From Planctomycetota bacterium (lineage in GTDB: Bacteria > Planctomycetota > Planctomycetia > Pirellulales > Lacipirellulaceae), in the NCBI GenBank assembly GCA_022615465.1, contig JAKEGR010000349.1, positions 1 through 6,511 of the forward strand: 6,511 nt of DNA. The letters are read 5' to 3'. The notes under the pieces are model-generated. The model ran no database searches and had not been told where the DNA came from. It worked only from the letters and a program-made list of their open reading frames with translations. Of the stretch, positions 1-6,495 are shown one piece after another (within the stretch, counting starts at the first letter, position 1; each line of letters opens with the position of its first letter). A program made the translations under genes and the position numbers.

Positions 1-54
1 GATCCACAACGTGAAGATCATTGCGATCAGTCGTCGAACGACGAACTTGGTCAC
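1..54 (-). CDS. oppB: Oligopeptide ABC transporter permease, OppB/DppB type (N-terminal 18 codons only)
   Basis: On the minus strand a GTG at 54-52 opens a frame reading MTKFVVRRLIAMIFTLWI up to the window edge. A short basic stretch (VVRRL) leading into a hydrophobic helix is how OppB/DppB inner-membrane permeases begin. The GTG overlaps the TGA stop of the upstream binding-protein gene as GTGA, which indicates translational coupling. A GGAG Shine-Dalgarno sequence lies inside the end of the upstream gene (complement of 63-66), 8 nt before the GTG. Gene order, binding protein then permease, matches opp/dpp operons. Only the first transmembrane segment is visible, so OppB cannot be told from DppB or another family member by sequence alone. 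The assignment rests on the start pattern plus context. Confidence 0.75.
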   Translation of the reverse strand, partial: MTKFVVRRLIAMIFTLWI

Positions 55-1946
55 TGCGTTGACTCCATGAATTCGTTGGGGCGCGGGTCGTTGGGATCGA
101 CCGTCGGATCGATCCACATCGCGCGCAGCGGATGGGTGTCTTGTAAATTGTTGTAGAAGCCACGGACGTACGGTTTCACCATGTTGCGCGACACATAGAA
201 ATAGACGGGAATGATCGGCATCTGGTCCATGAGGATTCTCTCCGCACGCTCCAACATGTTCATGCGTTGGGTGGCGTCAGGTTCCTGGGCCGCATCGGCA
301 ATCAATCGGTCGTATTCCGCATTGCTGAAGCCGGTATTGTTGTTCTCGCCGTTCGTGACATACATGTCGAGAAACGTGTTCGGATCAAGATAGTCGCCGA
401 CCCAGGCGCGACGCGACAACATGAAGTTCATTTGCTGCTGGGTGTTCTGGGCCGAACCCCATTCCTCGTTTCGCAGTGATACTCGGATCCCCAGCTCGCG
501 CTGCCACTGCTTGCGGGCCAACTCGGCAATCGCCTGATGCGATTGATCGGTGTTGTAGTGGATTTCCAGCTTGGGAAAGCCCCGGCCGTCGGGATAACCC
601 GCCGCGGCCAGCAGGTCTTTCGCCTGCCCCGGATTGTAGGGCGGGCAAGTCTGCTGCCGATAGCCGGGCATCGCGGGCGGAACCAGGCTGTAAGCGGGCC
701 TTTCCCCGGCCCCCGTGGCCACCCGCGTAATCTCTTCCCGATCCAGCGCCATCGAGAGAGCCTGCCGAACACGCACGTCGTTCAACGGAGGACGCGTTGT
801 GTTGAGAAGATAAAAGTACGTGGTGAGCTGCGGTGACGTGGCCAGATCGTTGCGAGGCGGATCGCTCTTGAGCAGTTCGCGCAGCACCTCGGTCGGCGGA
901 ACCGTGAGCCAGTCACTCATTCCCGTCATATACAAATTGAATGACGTGGTGCGATCATCGACCGAGAGGGCGTCAACAACTCCCAGGCGGACGTTCTTCC
1001 GATCCCAGTAGTTGTCGTTCCGCACCAACCGGATCCGGTCGCGAATTCTGCGTACAGCCAGCTTGAACGCGCCGTTCGTGATGATGTTCTCTGGTCGGGT
1101 CCAGGCTGGTGAACCGTGTTTCTCCAAACAGCCCTGATGCACCGGCGAGAGCGGATAAAAAGCTAGCAAGTCAAGGAAATAGGGCGTCGGGTTCTCCAAC
1201 CTGATTTCGAGTGTGCGATCGTTGATCCCACGAACTCCAACTTCCCGAAAGTCGAGGAGCACCTGTCGGCAAGGCTCGACATCACTTGGCAGTGCCGCGT
1301 TTTCGGCGGCAGCCATGAACCGCCTTTCTTGGCCGTCGATCTCCACAACAAAGAGGCGATTCCTGCTCGACTCTGCCGCCTCGCCAGGATTTCCGTGGGT
1401 GTCGATTCGGACACATCTTCCATGCAGCAACTTTCCCCGCACCGTGTTGGGGATACCGGGCGAAAGATTCACTTCCACTTCGACGGGATCGCCCGGCTCG
1501 ATGCCGCTGCCGCCCATGTTGTAGCGACGTGCGTTCTTGATGTACCACGCCTGATAGGAATAGCGAGAAGCCGTTTGTGGATCGAGAAGGCGGCGAAATG
1601 AATACAGAAAATCGTGCGATGTCACTGGATCGTCGTTGGACCAGCGGGCATTGTCGCGCAGATGGAACATGTAGACACGACCGTCGTCCGAGACGTCCCA
1701 GTGTTCGGCGACGCCCGGCTCGGCCAGATTGTTGTCGGCACGCGGCCTCGCCAGGCCTTCGAAGATAGACCACGCGATGCGGCCTTCGGGGTGACCGGTG
1801 ATGAGGGCTGGATCAACGGACGCCACCTCCGTTTCGTTGACGAACGTGAAATCGGCGGGCGGCAGGTGGCTTCCATGCACAGCCCAAGCCACGGCCGCCA
1901 GACCCGCGACAAGCATCGTCAGAAAAAACCAGGTGCGCCCAGACAT
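51..1946 (-). CDS. oppA: Periplasmic oligopeptide-binding protein of an ABC transporter (SBP_bac_5, OppA-like) with an internal insert
   Basis: This is the extracytoplasmic receptor that captures oligopeptides and delivers them to an Opp/Dpp permease. From the ATG at 1946-1944 it is 631 residues, against roughly 540 for enteric OppA. Residues 1-22 form a signal peptide or anchor (R4, hydrophobic 6-21, AWA at 20-22 as a possible signal peptidase I site); there is no lipobox Cys. OppA-like stretches follow in order: ARWSNDDPVTSHDFLYSF (about 100-117), LDPQTASRYS (121-130), NPTPYFLDLL (252-261), ENIITNGAFKL (286-296), LNDVRVRQALSMALDRE (388-404) and WVGDYLDPNTFLDMY (515-529). D518 falls where OppA has the Asp that binds the peptide N-terminus. 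The excess length is mostly an insert around residues 148-232. The frame stays open to a GTG at 2072 inside the divergent gene, with further ATGs at 2063, 2033 and 2009. I chose 1946 because the hydrophobic signal follows it at once, although no good Shine-Dalgarno precedes it; 2009 is the main alternative. The gene is coupled to oppB downstream. Confidence 0.92.
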   Translation of the reverse strand: MSGRTWFFLTMLVAGLAAVAWAVHGSHLPPADFTFVNETEVASVDPALITGHPEGRIAWSIFEGLARPRADNNLAEPGVAEHWDVSDDGRVYMFHLRDNARWSNDDPVTSHDFLYSFRRLLDPQTASRYSYQAWYIKNARRYNMGGSGIEPGDPVEVEVNLSPGIPNTVRGKLLHGRCVRIDTHGNPGEAAESSRNRLFVVEIDGQERRFMAAAENAALPSDVEPCRQVLLDFREVGVRGINDRTLEIRLENPTPYFLDLLAFYPLSPVHQGCLEKHGSPAWTRPENIITNGAFKLAVRRIRDRIRLVRNDNYWDRKNVRLGVVDALSVDDRTTSFNLYMTGMSDWLTVPPTEVLRELLKSDPPRNDLATSPQLTTYFYLLNTTRPPLNDVRVRQALSMALDREEITRVATGAGERPAYSLVPPAMPGYRQQTCPPYNPGQAKDLLAAAGYPDGRGFPKLEIHYNTDQSHQAIAELARKQWQRELGIRVSLRNEEWGSAQNTQQQMNFMLSRRAWVGDYLDPNTFLDMYVTNGENNNTGFSNAEYDRLIADAAQEPDATQRMNMLERAERILMDQMPIIPVYFYVSRNMVKPYVRGFYNNLQDTHPLRAMWIDPTVDPNDPRPNEFMESTQ

Positions 1947-1961
1947 TAAGAATAGCTTAGC

Positions 1962-1990
1962 GGGACAACGCGGCGGCCGCCAACTACAAT
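1962..1990 (+). promoter_or_regulatory. Candidate sigma70-type promoter for the RNA methyltransferase gene
   Basis: In the divergent intergenic region, TACAAT at 1985-1990 matches five of six bases of the -10 consensus. It is preceded, with a 17-nt spacer, by GGGACA at 1962-1967, which matches four of six bases of the -35 consensus. Transcription would start near 1997 and leave a leader of about 50 nt before the ATG at 2046. A ribosome binding site AGGTG lies at 2034-2038. No comparably good pair is visible for the opposing oppA gene. This is a match by eye, and planctomycete promoters are not well modelled by the E. coli consensus. Confidence 0.3.
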
Positions 1991-2045
1991 TCGATATGTC
2001 GCCACGCATGGTTGTATCCGCTTTCTGTTCCATAGGTGCGAACGC

Positions 2046-2546
2046 ATGTCCAAATTTCTGCATGTACGTCACAAGCCGCCAAAAGAGCTCTCCCAGCCGC
2101 GGGAGCTGGTGGTTGTCTGCGCGCCGATGCGGAGCAACATCAATCTGTCGCGCATGGTGCGGCTGGCGGGCTGTTGCGGAGTGGAGCGAATGCTATGCAC
2201 CGGGCCGGTGAAGCTCGAGCGTAGAATCGCGCGTGACGGCGCCGACACCGTTCGCATTGAAACCCATCGCACACTGCTCCCGATGCTCGACTCACTCCGC
2301 GAGGAAGGATACCGACTCGTTGGCCTGGAACAAACGACCAATTCGCACAGTTTGCACGATTATCGGTTCGTTCGCCGAACCGCGATCGTGGTTGGCAACG
2401 AACGGACCGGCCTGACGGACGACATCCTCGCGAGGCTTGACGACGTGGTCGAGATACCCGTGTGGGGCTTGCCCTACAGCTATAACGTGGCGACTGCGAC
2501 TTCGATGGCCCTGTATGAATACTGCCGGCAGTTTCCGGAGGGGTGA
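2046..2546 (+). CDS. SPOUT-class RNA 2'-O-methyltransferase (TrmH/SpoU family)
   Basis: This is a 166-residue enzyme expected to transfer a methyl group from S-adenosylmethionine to the 2'-O of a tRNA or rRNA nucleotide in the cytoplasm. All three SpoU motifs are present. Motif 1 is NLSRMVRLAGCCGV (33-46), where N33 and R39 correspond to the N35/R41 pair of Thermus TrmH. Motif 2 is IVVGNERTGLT (114-124) with E119. Motif 3 is VEIPVWGLPYSYNVATATS (135-153) with S145 and N147. The fold is near minimal, with about 20 residues before the SPOUT core and no L30e-like RNA-binding domain of the RlmB type, so it resembles TrmH or TrmL in size. The target nucleotide cannot be read from the sequence, so I give no symbol. 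The ATG at 2046 is supported by AGGTG at 2034-2038 with a 7-nt spacer. The gene is divergent from oppA and appears monocistronic, with 176 bp to the next start. Confidence 0.9.
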   Translation: MSKFLHVRHKPPKELSQPRELVVVCAPMRSNINLSRMVRLAGCCGVERMLCTGPVKLERRIARDGADTVRIETHRTLLPMLDSLREEGYRLVGLEQTTNSHSLHDYRFVRRTAIVVGNERTGLTDDILARLDDVVEIPVWGLPYSYNVATATSMALYEYCRQFPEG

Positions 2547-2628
2547 GGATTTCTTGCCGCAATTGCCGCGTGGTTTTCTGTGTTTGTCGCGAGATTCGTT
2601 TTATGGTCGAAAGTGGCCACGCGCCTCT

Positions 2629-2656
2629 TTATCACCCAGCCTGCATACGGTAGAAT
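2629..2656 (+). promoter_or_regulatory. Weak candidate promoter upstream of acs
   Basis: TAGAAT at 2651-2656 matches five of six bases of the -10 consensus. TTATCA at 2629-2634 matches four of six bases of the -35 consensus with a 16-nt spacer. Transcription would begin near 2663, giving a leader of about 60 nt to the acs ATG. The gap between the methyltransferase stop (2546) and acs holds no gene I can support, and acs needs its own promoter or readthrough. The call is a weak match by eye. Confidence 0.22.
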
Positions 2657-2722
2657 CCATCCGGCCTTCGCCTTACCACACAAAGTTGTTTTTCATGTAG
2701 ACATAGTAGAAGGGGATTGATT

Positions 2723-4681
2723 ATGGCGGCGCAAGCTGGCAGCAAAATTGTTACGGTAATGCAGGAATCGCGGCTCTTTCCGCCGCCGAAGGAGTTCGCG
2801 GCCAAGGCACGTATTAAGTCCTTTGAAGAGTATGAAAAGCTGTGGGAACAAGCGAAGGCCGATCTGCCGAAGTTCTGGGGCGAGTTGGCGCGAGAGGAGT
2901 TGCATTGGTTTCAGCCCTTCGAGAAGCCGCTGATCTGGAATGAGCCGTTTGCGCAATGGTTCCCGGGCGGCAAGACAAACGTCTCGTACAATTGCCTGGA
3001 TCGGAACATCAAGGCCGGGCTGGGCGACCGCACGGCATTTATTTGGGAAGGGGAGCCGGGCGATAGCTGCAAGTTGACCTACTCCGAGTTGCACCGCGAA
3101 GTCTGCAAATTTGCGAACGTGATGAAGGGGCTGGGCATCGTGGCCGGCGATCGCGTGTCGATGTACCTGCCCATGGTGCCCGAACTGGCCATCGCCATGC
3201 TGGCATGCGCGCGAATTGGTGCGATCCATTCGGTGGTTTTCGCGGGCTTCTCCGCCGAGGCGATCGCCGATCGCAATCGTGATTCCGAAGTGAAGTTGCA
3301 GATTACGGCCGATGCCGGCTGGCGACGCGGCAAGGCGTTGCCGCTCAAGAAAACGGTCGACGAAGCGCTGGCCAAGTCGCCCTCGGTCAAGCACTGCATC
3401 GTGCTCAAACGAGTGAGCCAGGACGTGCCCATGCAAGCAGGCCGTGATCTATGGTGGCACGAGTTGATGGCCAATGCCTCGGAGGATTGCCCGGCCATGC
3501 CCATGGATAGCGAGGCTCCGCTGTTCATCCTGTATACGAGTGGTTCGACCGGAAAGCCCAAGGGCATCAAGCACACCACCGCAGGCTACAACCTTTTCGC
3601 GAAGAAGACCTTCCAATGGGTGTTCGACCATCGCGATGAAGATGTCTTTTGGTGTACGGCCGATATCGGTTGGATTACGGGGCACTCCTACGTGGTCTAT
3701 GGCCCGCTCTCGGCGGGTGCGACCGTGCTGATGTACGAGGGCGCTCCCAACCATCCCGATGAAAGCCGCTTCTGGCAGATCATTGAGAAGTACAAGGTCT
3801 CGGTCTTTTACACCGCTCCGACGGCGATTCGTGCCTTTATCAAGTGGGGCGATCACCATGTGAAGAAGCACGATCTCTCGAGCCTGCGGCTGTTGGGTAC
3901 GGTAGGCGAGGGGATCAATCCCGAGGCCTGGATGTGGTATCACAAGATGATCGGCAACGAGCGCTGCCCGATCGTTGATACCTGGTGGCAAACCGAGACC
4001 GGCGGCATTATGATGAGCCCGCTGCCTGGAGCGATCGCCACCAAGCCCGGAAGCTGCACGAAGCCTCTCCCAGGCATTATTCCCGCGATCCTCGACCACT
4101 CGGGCACGCCCGTCGAACGCAACCACGGCGGCTGGCTCGTCATCCAGCAACCCTGGCCGGGAATGCTTCGAGGCATTTGGGGCGATGACGAACGTTTCAA
4201 AGAGGTCTATTGGCAGAAATCGCCGGGAAACTACCTGGTCGGTGACAATGCCCGCTGTGATGACGATGGTTACTACTGGATCATGGGCCGGATCGACGAC
4301 GTGCTGAACGTGTCTGGTCATCGGCTCAGTACGATCGAGATTGAAAGCGCGCTCGTATCCCATTCCAAGGTGGCCGAGGCAGCAGCGGTCGGCCGACCGG
4401 ATGATCTCAAGGGCGAAGCGGTGGCCGTCTTTGTGACGCTCCGTACCGGTGAGCCGTCCGATGCGTTGCGGGACGAACTTAAACGCCACGTCCGAAAAGA
4501 AATCGGCGCGCTCGCTCAGCCGGATGATATTCACTTTACGGGCGCGTTGCCAAAAACGCGCAGCGGTAAAATCATGCGGCGGCTGCTCAAGGACATTGCC
4601 GCCGGCAAGGAAACCGTTGGCGACACAACGACGCTCGAGGATTATAGCGTGCTCGCCAAACTCCGCTCAGATGAAGATTGA
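2723..4681 (+). CDS. acs: Acetyl-CoA synthetase (AMP-forming acetate--CoA ligase)
   Basis: This cytoplasmic enzyme activates acetate through an acetyl-AMP intermediate to acetyl-CoA, using ATP and CoA. At 652 residues it equals the usual Acs length and aligns end to end by eye with the enteric enzyme. Visible motifs are the phosphate loop [11 protein letters not shown] (271-281), WITGHSY (317-323), WWQTETGG (421-428, whose Trp shapes the small acetate pocket), [16 protein letters not shown] (522-537) with R523 and R534, and [11 protein letters not shown] (610-620), where K616 is the catalytic lysine that Pat-type acetyltransferases acetylate in other bacteria. Small departures are GEG instead of GEP (395-397), I318 for the usual Val in the acetate pocket, and GDNARCD (507-513) for GDGARRD. 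The ATG at 2723 is chosen because AAGGGG (2710-2715) sits 7 nt upstream; the in-frame TTG at 2717 is too close to it. Lysine acetylation is a plausible control, and the substrate could include propionate. A terminator follows at 4741. Confidence 0.96.
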   Translation: MAAQAGSKIVTVMQESRLFPPPKEFAAKARIKSFEEYEKLWEQAKADLPKFWGELAREELHWFQPFEKPLIWNEPFAQWFPGGKTNVSYNCLDRNIKAGLGDRTAFIWEGEPGDSCKLTYSELHREVCKFANVMKGLGIVAGDRVSMYLPMVPELAIAMLACARIGAIHSVVFAGFSAEAIADRNRDSEVKLQITADAGWRRGKALPLKKTVDEALAKSPSVKHCIVLKRVSQDVPMQAGRDLWWHELMANASEDCPAMPMDSEAPLFILYTSGSTGKPKGIKHTTAGYNLFAKKTFQWVFDHRDEDVFWCTADIGWITGHSYVVYGPLSAGATVLMYEGAPNHPDESRFWQIIEKYKVSVFYTAPTAIRAFIKWGDHHVKKHDLSSLRLLGTVGEGINPEAWMWYHKMIGNERCPIVDTWWQTETGGIMMSPLPGAIATKPGSCTKPLPGIIPAILDHSGTPVERNHGGWLVIQQPWPGMLRGIWGDDERFKEVYWQKSPGNYLVGDNARCDDDGYYWIMGRIDDVLNVSGHRLSTIEIESALVSHSKVAEAAAVGRPDDLKGEAVAVFVTLRTGEPSDALRDELKRHVRKEIGALAQPDDIHFTGALPKTRSGKIMRRLLKDIAAGKETVGDTTTLEDYSVLAKLRSDED

Positions 4682-4740
4682 CCACGAACGCCTTGCAAGG
4701 GCGATTGTGTTTCACGGTTGATGTAAATACGACGCGCATC

Positions 4741-4771
4741 GCGGCCATGTTCCGGCATGGCCGCTTTGTTT
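4741..4771 (+). terminator. Rho-independent terminator after acs
   Basis: A perfect 9-bp stem, GCGGCCATG (4741-4749) and CATGGCCGC (4756-4764), encloses a six-base loop TTCCGG. It is followed directly by the T-rich run TTTGTTT (4765-4771). It lies 60 nt after the acs stop codon, where a terminator for acs would be expected. It also covers the ATG at 4757, the upstream in-frame alternative start for the next gene, which argues against that start. If it is efficient, phhB and acuI need a separate promoter or depend on readthrough. Confidence 0.72.
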
Positions 4772-4795
4772 GGTGTCTGGCATGTGGAGCTTTCC

Positions 4796-5158
4796 ATGGC
4801 TGCGTATTCTCAGGCCGAATTGGTCAAGAAGAAGTGTTTGCCCTGCGAGGGCGGCGCTAAACCGTGTTCGCTCGAAGAGGCCCATAAGCAACTCGCCCAA
4901 CTCCCTGGATGGCGATTGACCGACGATGGCAAGCGAATATCCAAGGAGTGGACCGCGAAGAACTTCATGGCCGGGATCGAGTTCTTCAATCGCTGTGCGC
5001 AGGTAGCGGAAGACGATGGCCACCATCCCGACTTGCACATCGAAGGTTATCGCAACGTGCGGGTCGAATTATGGACCCACGCCATTGGCGGCTTGTCGGA
5101 GAACGATTTCATCCTGGCGGCGAAGATCGACCAGCTACCCATCGAGCGGAAGCTGTAG
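4796..5158 (+). CDS. phhB: Pterin-4a-carbinolamine dehydratase
   Basis: This small cytoplasmic enzyme dehydrates 4a-hydroxytetrahydrobiopterin (or a bacterial pterin equivalent) to quinonoid dihydropterin, recycling the cofactor of aromatic amino acid hydroxylases. The 120-residue product carries the family signature: EDDGHHPD (72-79) with H76 and H77, Y85, then ELWTHAIGGLSENDF (91-105) with H95 and D104, ending in LAAKID (107-112). These match the catalytic histidines of mammalian PCD/DCoH. The N-terminal KCLPCEGG (13-20) with C14 and C17 is the CxPCEGG lead often seen in bacterial members; C24 is extra. The ATG at 4796 is preceded by GGAG (4786-4789) with a 6-nt spacer; an in-frame ATG at 4757 lies in the terminator hairpin and is disfavoured. 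No phenylalanine hydroxylase gene is visible in the window, so the hydroxylase partner is unknown. Some family members have other pterin or molybdopterin roles. Confidence 0.94.
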   Translation: MAAYSQAELVKKKCLPCEGGAKPCSLEEAHKQLAQLPGWRLTDDGKRISKEWTAKNFMAGIEFFNRCAQVAEDDGHHPDLHIEGYRNVRVELWTHAIGGLSENDFILAAKIDQLPIERKL

Positions 5159-5214
5159 GGGAATCTCGGTCCCGCGCGGAGCCTGGGAACAAGCAGGGGA
5201 CGAAAGGCGCCATC

Positions 5215-6243
5215 ATGGTTTTCGACTTATCCCAATCGTTGCCGATCGCTTGCTACCTGGTTCGCAAGAACACGGACGGACGGGTGACGGCCCGCGTGGA
5301 AACGATCTCCCAAGAGGCCTTGCCGGCCGGCGATGTGCTGGTTGAAGTCGCCTACTCGTCGCTCAATTACAAGGATGCGATGGCGTGTCAGGGGCACCCG
5401 GGAGTGGTCCGAACCTTTCCCCACGTGCCCGGGGTCGATTGCTCCGGAACGGTGGTCGAGAGCGCCGCCAAGGATTATCGCCCCGGCGACGAAGTGCTCG
5501 TCACTGGCTACGAATTGGGCGCTGGTCGCTGGGGTGGTTTTGCGGAATATGTGCGCGTGCCGGCCGAGTGGATTGTGCGGCTGCCAGAGGGGCTTTCGCT
5601 CCGAGAGGCGATGATCTACGGCACGGCCGGGTTCACGGCGGCACAGTGCGTTACGGCGATCGTCGCGCGCGGCATCGCGCCCGAGAGTGGACCCGTGCTC
5701 GTGACGGGCGCAACGGGCGGCGTCGGCTCAGTCGCCGTGGCGATCCTCGGGAAGCTTGGCTATGAGGTCGCGGCGGTTACCGGCAAGGCAGAGCGGCACG
5801 ACTGGCTGCGGCAACTCGGGGCCAGGACGATTCTTGGCCGCGACGAAGTGAATGACACGAGCGATCGGCCGCTGCTGGCGGCCCGGTGGGCCGCGGCGAT
5901 TGATACCGTCGGCGGCCGGGTGCTCGCCACGGTCCTGCGTTCGATGCACCACCGCGGCTGCGTGGCGGCGTGCGGTTTGGTTGCGGGGGCTGAGTTGCCG
6001 CTTACCGTCTATCCGTTCATTCTTCGCGGAGTCACGTTGGCCGGGATTGACTCGGCCAAATGCCCGCGGCCAGAGCGGCTCGCAATGTGGCAGAAGCTGG
6101 CCGGGCCGTGGCGTGTCGAGCGGTTGGAAGAACTGGCCAGCGAGGCGACGCTCGACGACCTGCCCGATCGCGTCGAGAGGATTCTCACCGGCAACATGGT
6201 CGGCCGAACGGTGGTTGTGCCGCGGACGGCGACAACGGGTTGA
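5215..6243 (+). CDS. acuI: YhdH/AcuI-type acrylyl-CoA reductase (NADPH), zinc-free MDR oxidoreductase
   Basis: This is a 342-residue quinone-oxidoreductase-like medium-chain reductase. Family members (AcuI, YhdH) reduce acrylyl-CoA to propionyl-CoA with NADPH, removing a toxic electrophile and feeding propionate metabolism. The YhdH/AcuI pattern is clear throughout: YSSLNYKDAMA (47-57), FPHVPGVDCSGTVV (68-81), GDEVLVTGYELG (91-102), GTAGFTAAQCV (136-146), the nucleotide-binding VLVTGATGGVGSVAV (161-175), AAVTGK (186-191), AACGLV (251-256), PFILRGVTLAGIDSAKCP (267-284) and GRTVVVP (330-336). No catalytic or structural zinc ligand set is evident. The ATG at 5215 has AAAGG (5203-5207) 7 nt upstream and starts exactly at the family N-terminus; the frame is open back to 4909, but that stretch is the out-of-frame shadow of phhB. 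The gene is 56 nt after phhB and may be cotranscribed with it. The last six residues (RTATTG) run to a TGA that abuts a foreign-looking dockerin segment, so the extreme C-terminus may not be ancestral. Confidence 0.92.
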   Translation: MVFDLSQSLPIACYLVRKNTDGRVTARVETISQEALPAGDVLVEVAYSSLNYKDAMACQGHPGVVRTFPHVPGVDCSGTVVESAAKDYRPGDEVLVTGYELGAGRWGGFAEYVRVPAEWIVRLPEGLSLREAMIYGTAGFTAAQCVTAIVARGIAPESGPVLVTGATGGVGSVAVAILGKLGYEVAAVTGKAERHDWLRQLGARTILGRDEVNDTSDRPLLAARWAAAIDTVGGRVLATVLRSMHHRGCVAACGLVAGAELPLTVYPFILRGVTLAGIDSAKCPRPERLAMWQKLAGPWRVERLEELASEATLDDLPDRVERILTGNMVGRTVVVPRTATTG

Positions 6244-6422
6244 CGGTGCTGGTTGGCGACTACGGCCGGAATGACGAGGTCGACGCGGCCGACTACACGG
6301 TCTGGCGCGACCGGCTTGGCACGTCCCTCACGTTGCCGAACGACCCGACGCCGGACATCGTGGATGAGAGCGATTTCGCCGCCTGGAAAAACAACTTCGG
6401 CATGATGGCCGGCAGCGCTCTT

Positions 6423-6446
6423 GTAGCCGAGTCTCTCCGAGACTCG
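6423..6446 (+). repeat. Palindromic repeat element, copy 1
   Basis: GTAGC (6423-6427) is followed by a hairpin with loop TCC (6436-6438). The full perfect stem is GCCGAGTCTC (6426-6435) with GAGACTCGGC (6439-6448), 10 bp. The element shares the core AGTCTCTCCGAGACT with copy 2, which lies 25 nt downstream in the opposite orientation. It falls in the linker of the dockerin/PEP-CTERM frame without breaking it. It resembles REP-like short palindromic repeats; no transposase is nearby. Confidence 0.75.
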
Positions 6447-6471
6447 GCCTTGGCTGGCAGTCTTGGCAGCG

Positions 6472-6495
6472 GCAGTCTCGGAGAGACTGCGCTAC
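6472..6495 (-). repeat. Palindromic repeat element, copy 2 (inverted)
   Basis: Read on the minus strand from 6495 this is GTAGC, then GCAGTCTC, loop TCC, then GAGACTGC. That is the same 24-nt layout as copy 1, with 20 of 24 bases identical. All four differences lie in the two outer stem pairs and keep the pairing (CG...CG in copy 1, GC...GC here). On the plus strand the stem is GCAGTCTC (6472-6479) and GAGACTGC (6483-6490). An imperfect partial copy, GGCAGTCTTGG, sits just before it at 6456-6466. Confidence 0.72.

Noticed and set aside
2521..2532. Perfect palindrome ACTGCCGGCAGT considered as an operator or repeat
   Set aside because: It lies within the conserved 3' coding part of the methyltransferase, and no second copy is visible.
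2567..2623. CGCGTGG and CCACGCG inverted repeat after the methyltransferase gene, considered as a terminator
   Set aside because: The 7-bp arms are 43 nt apart and are not followed by a T run; chance pairing is likely.
2717..2722. TTG start for acs two codons upstream
   Set aside because: The AAGGGG site would be only 1 nt from the TTG, whereas it is 7 nt from the ATG at 2723.
2693..3436. Minus-strand open frame of 247 codons overlapping the 5' part of acs
   Set aside because: It is antisense to conserved acs sequence, is rich in His, Arg and Gln as expected for a shadow, and has no domain.
3449..4534. Long minus-strand open frame of 361 codons inside acs
   Set aside because: It lies wholly antisense to a full-length, motif-complete acs gene, its translation shows no recognisable domain, and GC-rich coding DNA commonly leaves such antisense frames open.
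4757..4795. Longer phhB start at the ATG at 4757
   Set aside because: This ATG is in the acs terminator stem, and the 4796 ATG has a good GGAG at proper spacing.
4909..5214. N-terminal extension of acuI reaching back into phhB
   Set aside because: The 102 extra residues are the shifted-frame reading of phhB. The AcuI family N-terminus and a ribosome binding site both point to 5215.
6060..6251. ATG at 6060 as the true start of the dockerin protein
   Set aside because: The 6060-6239 stretch is out-of-frame acuI coding sequence, gives an Arg/Ala-rich peptide with no signal sequence, and has no ribosome binding site of note.
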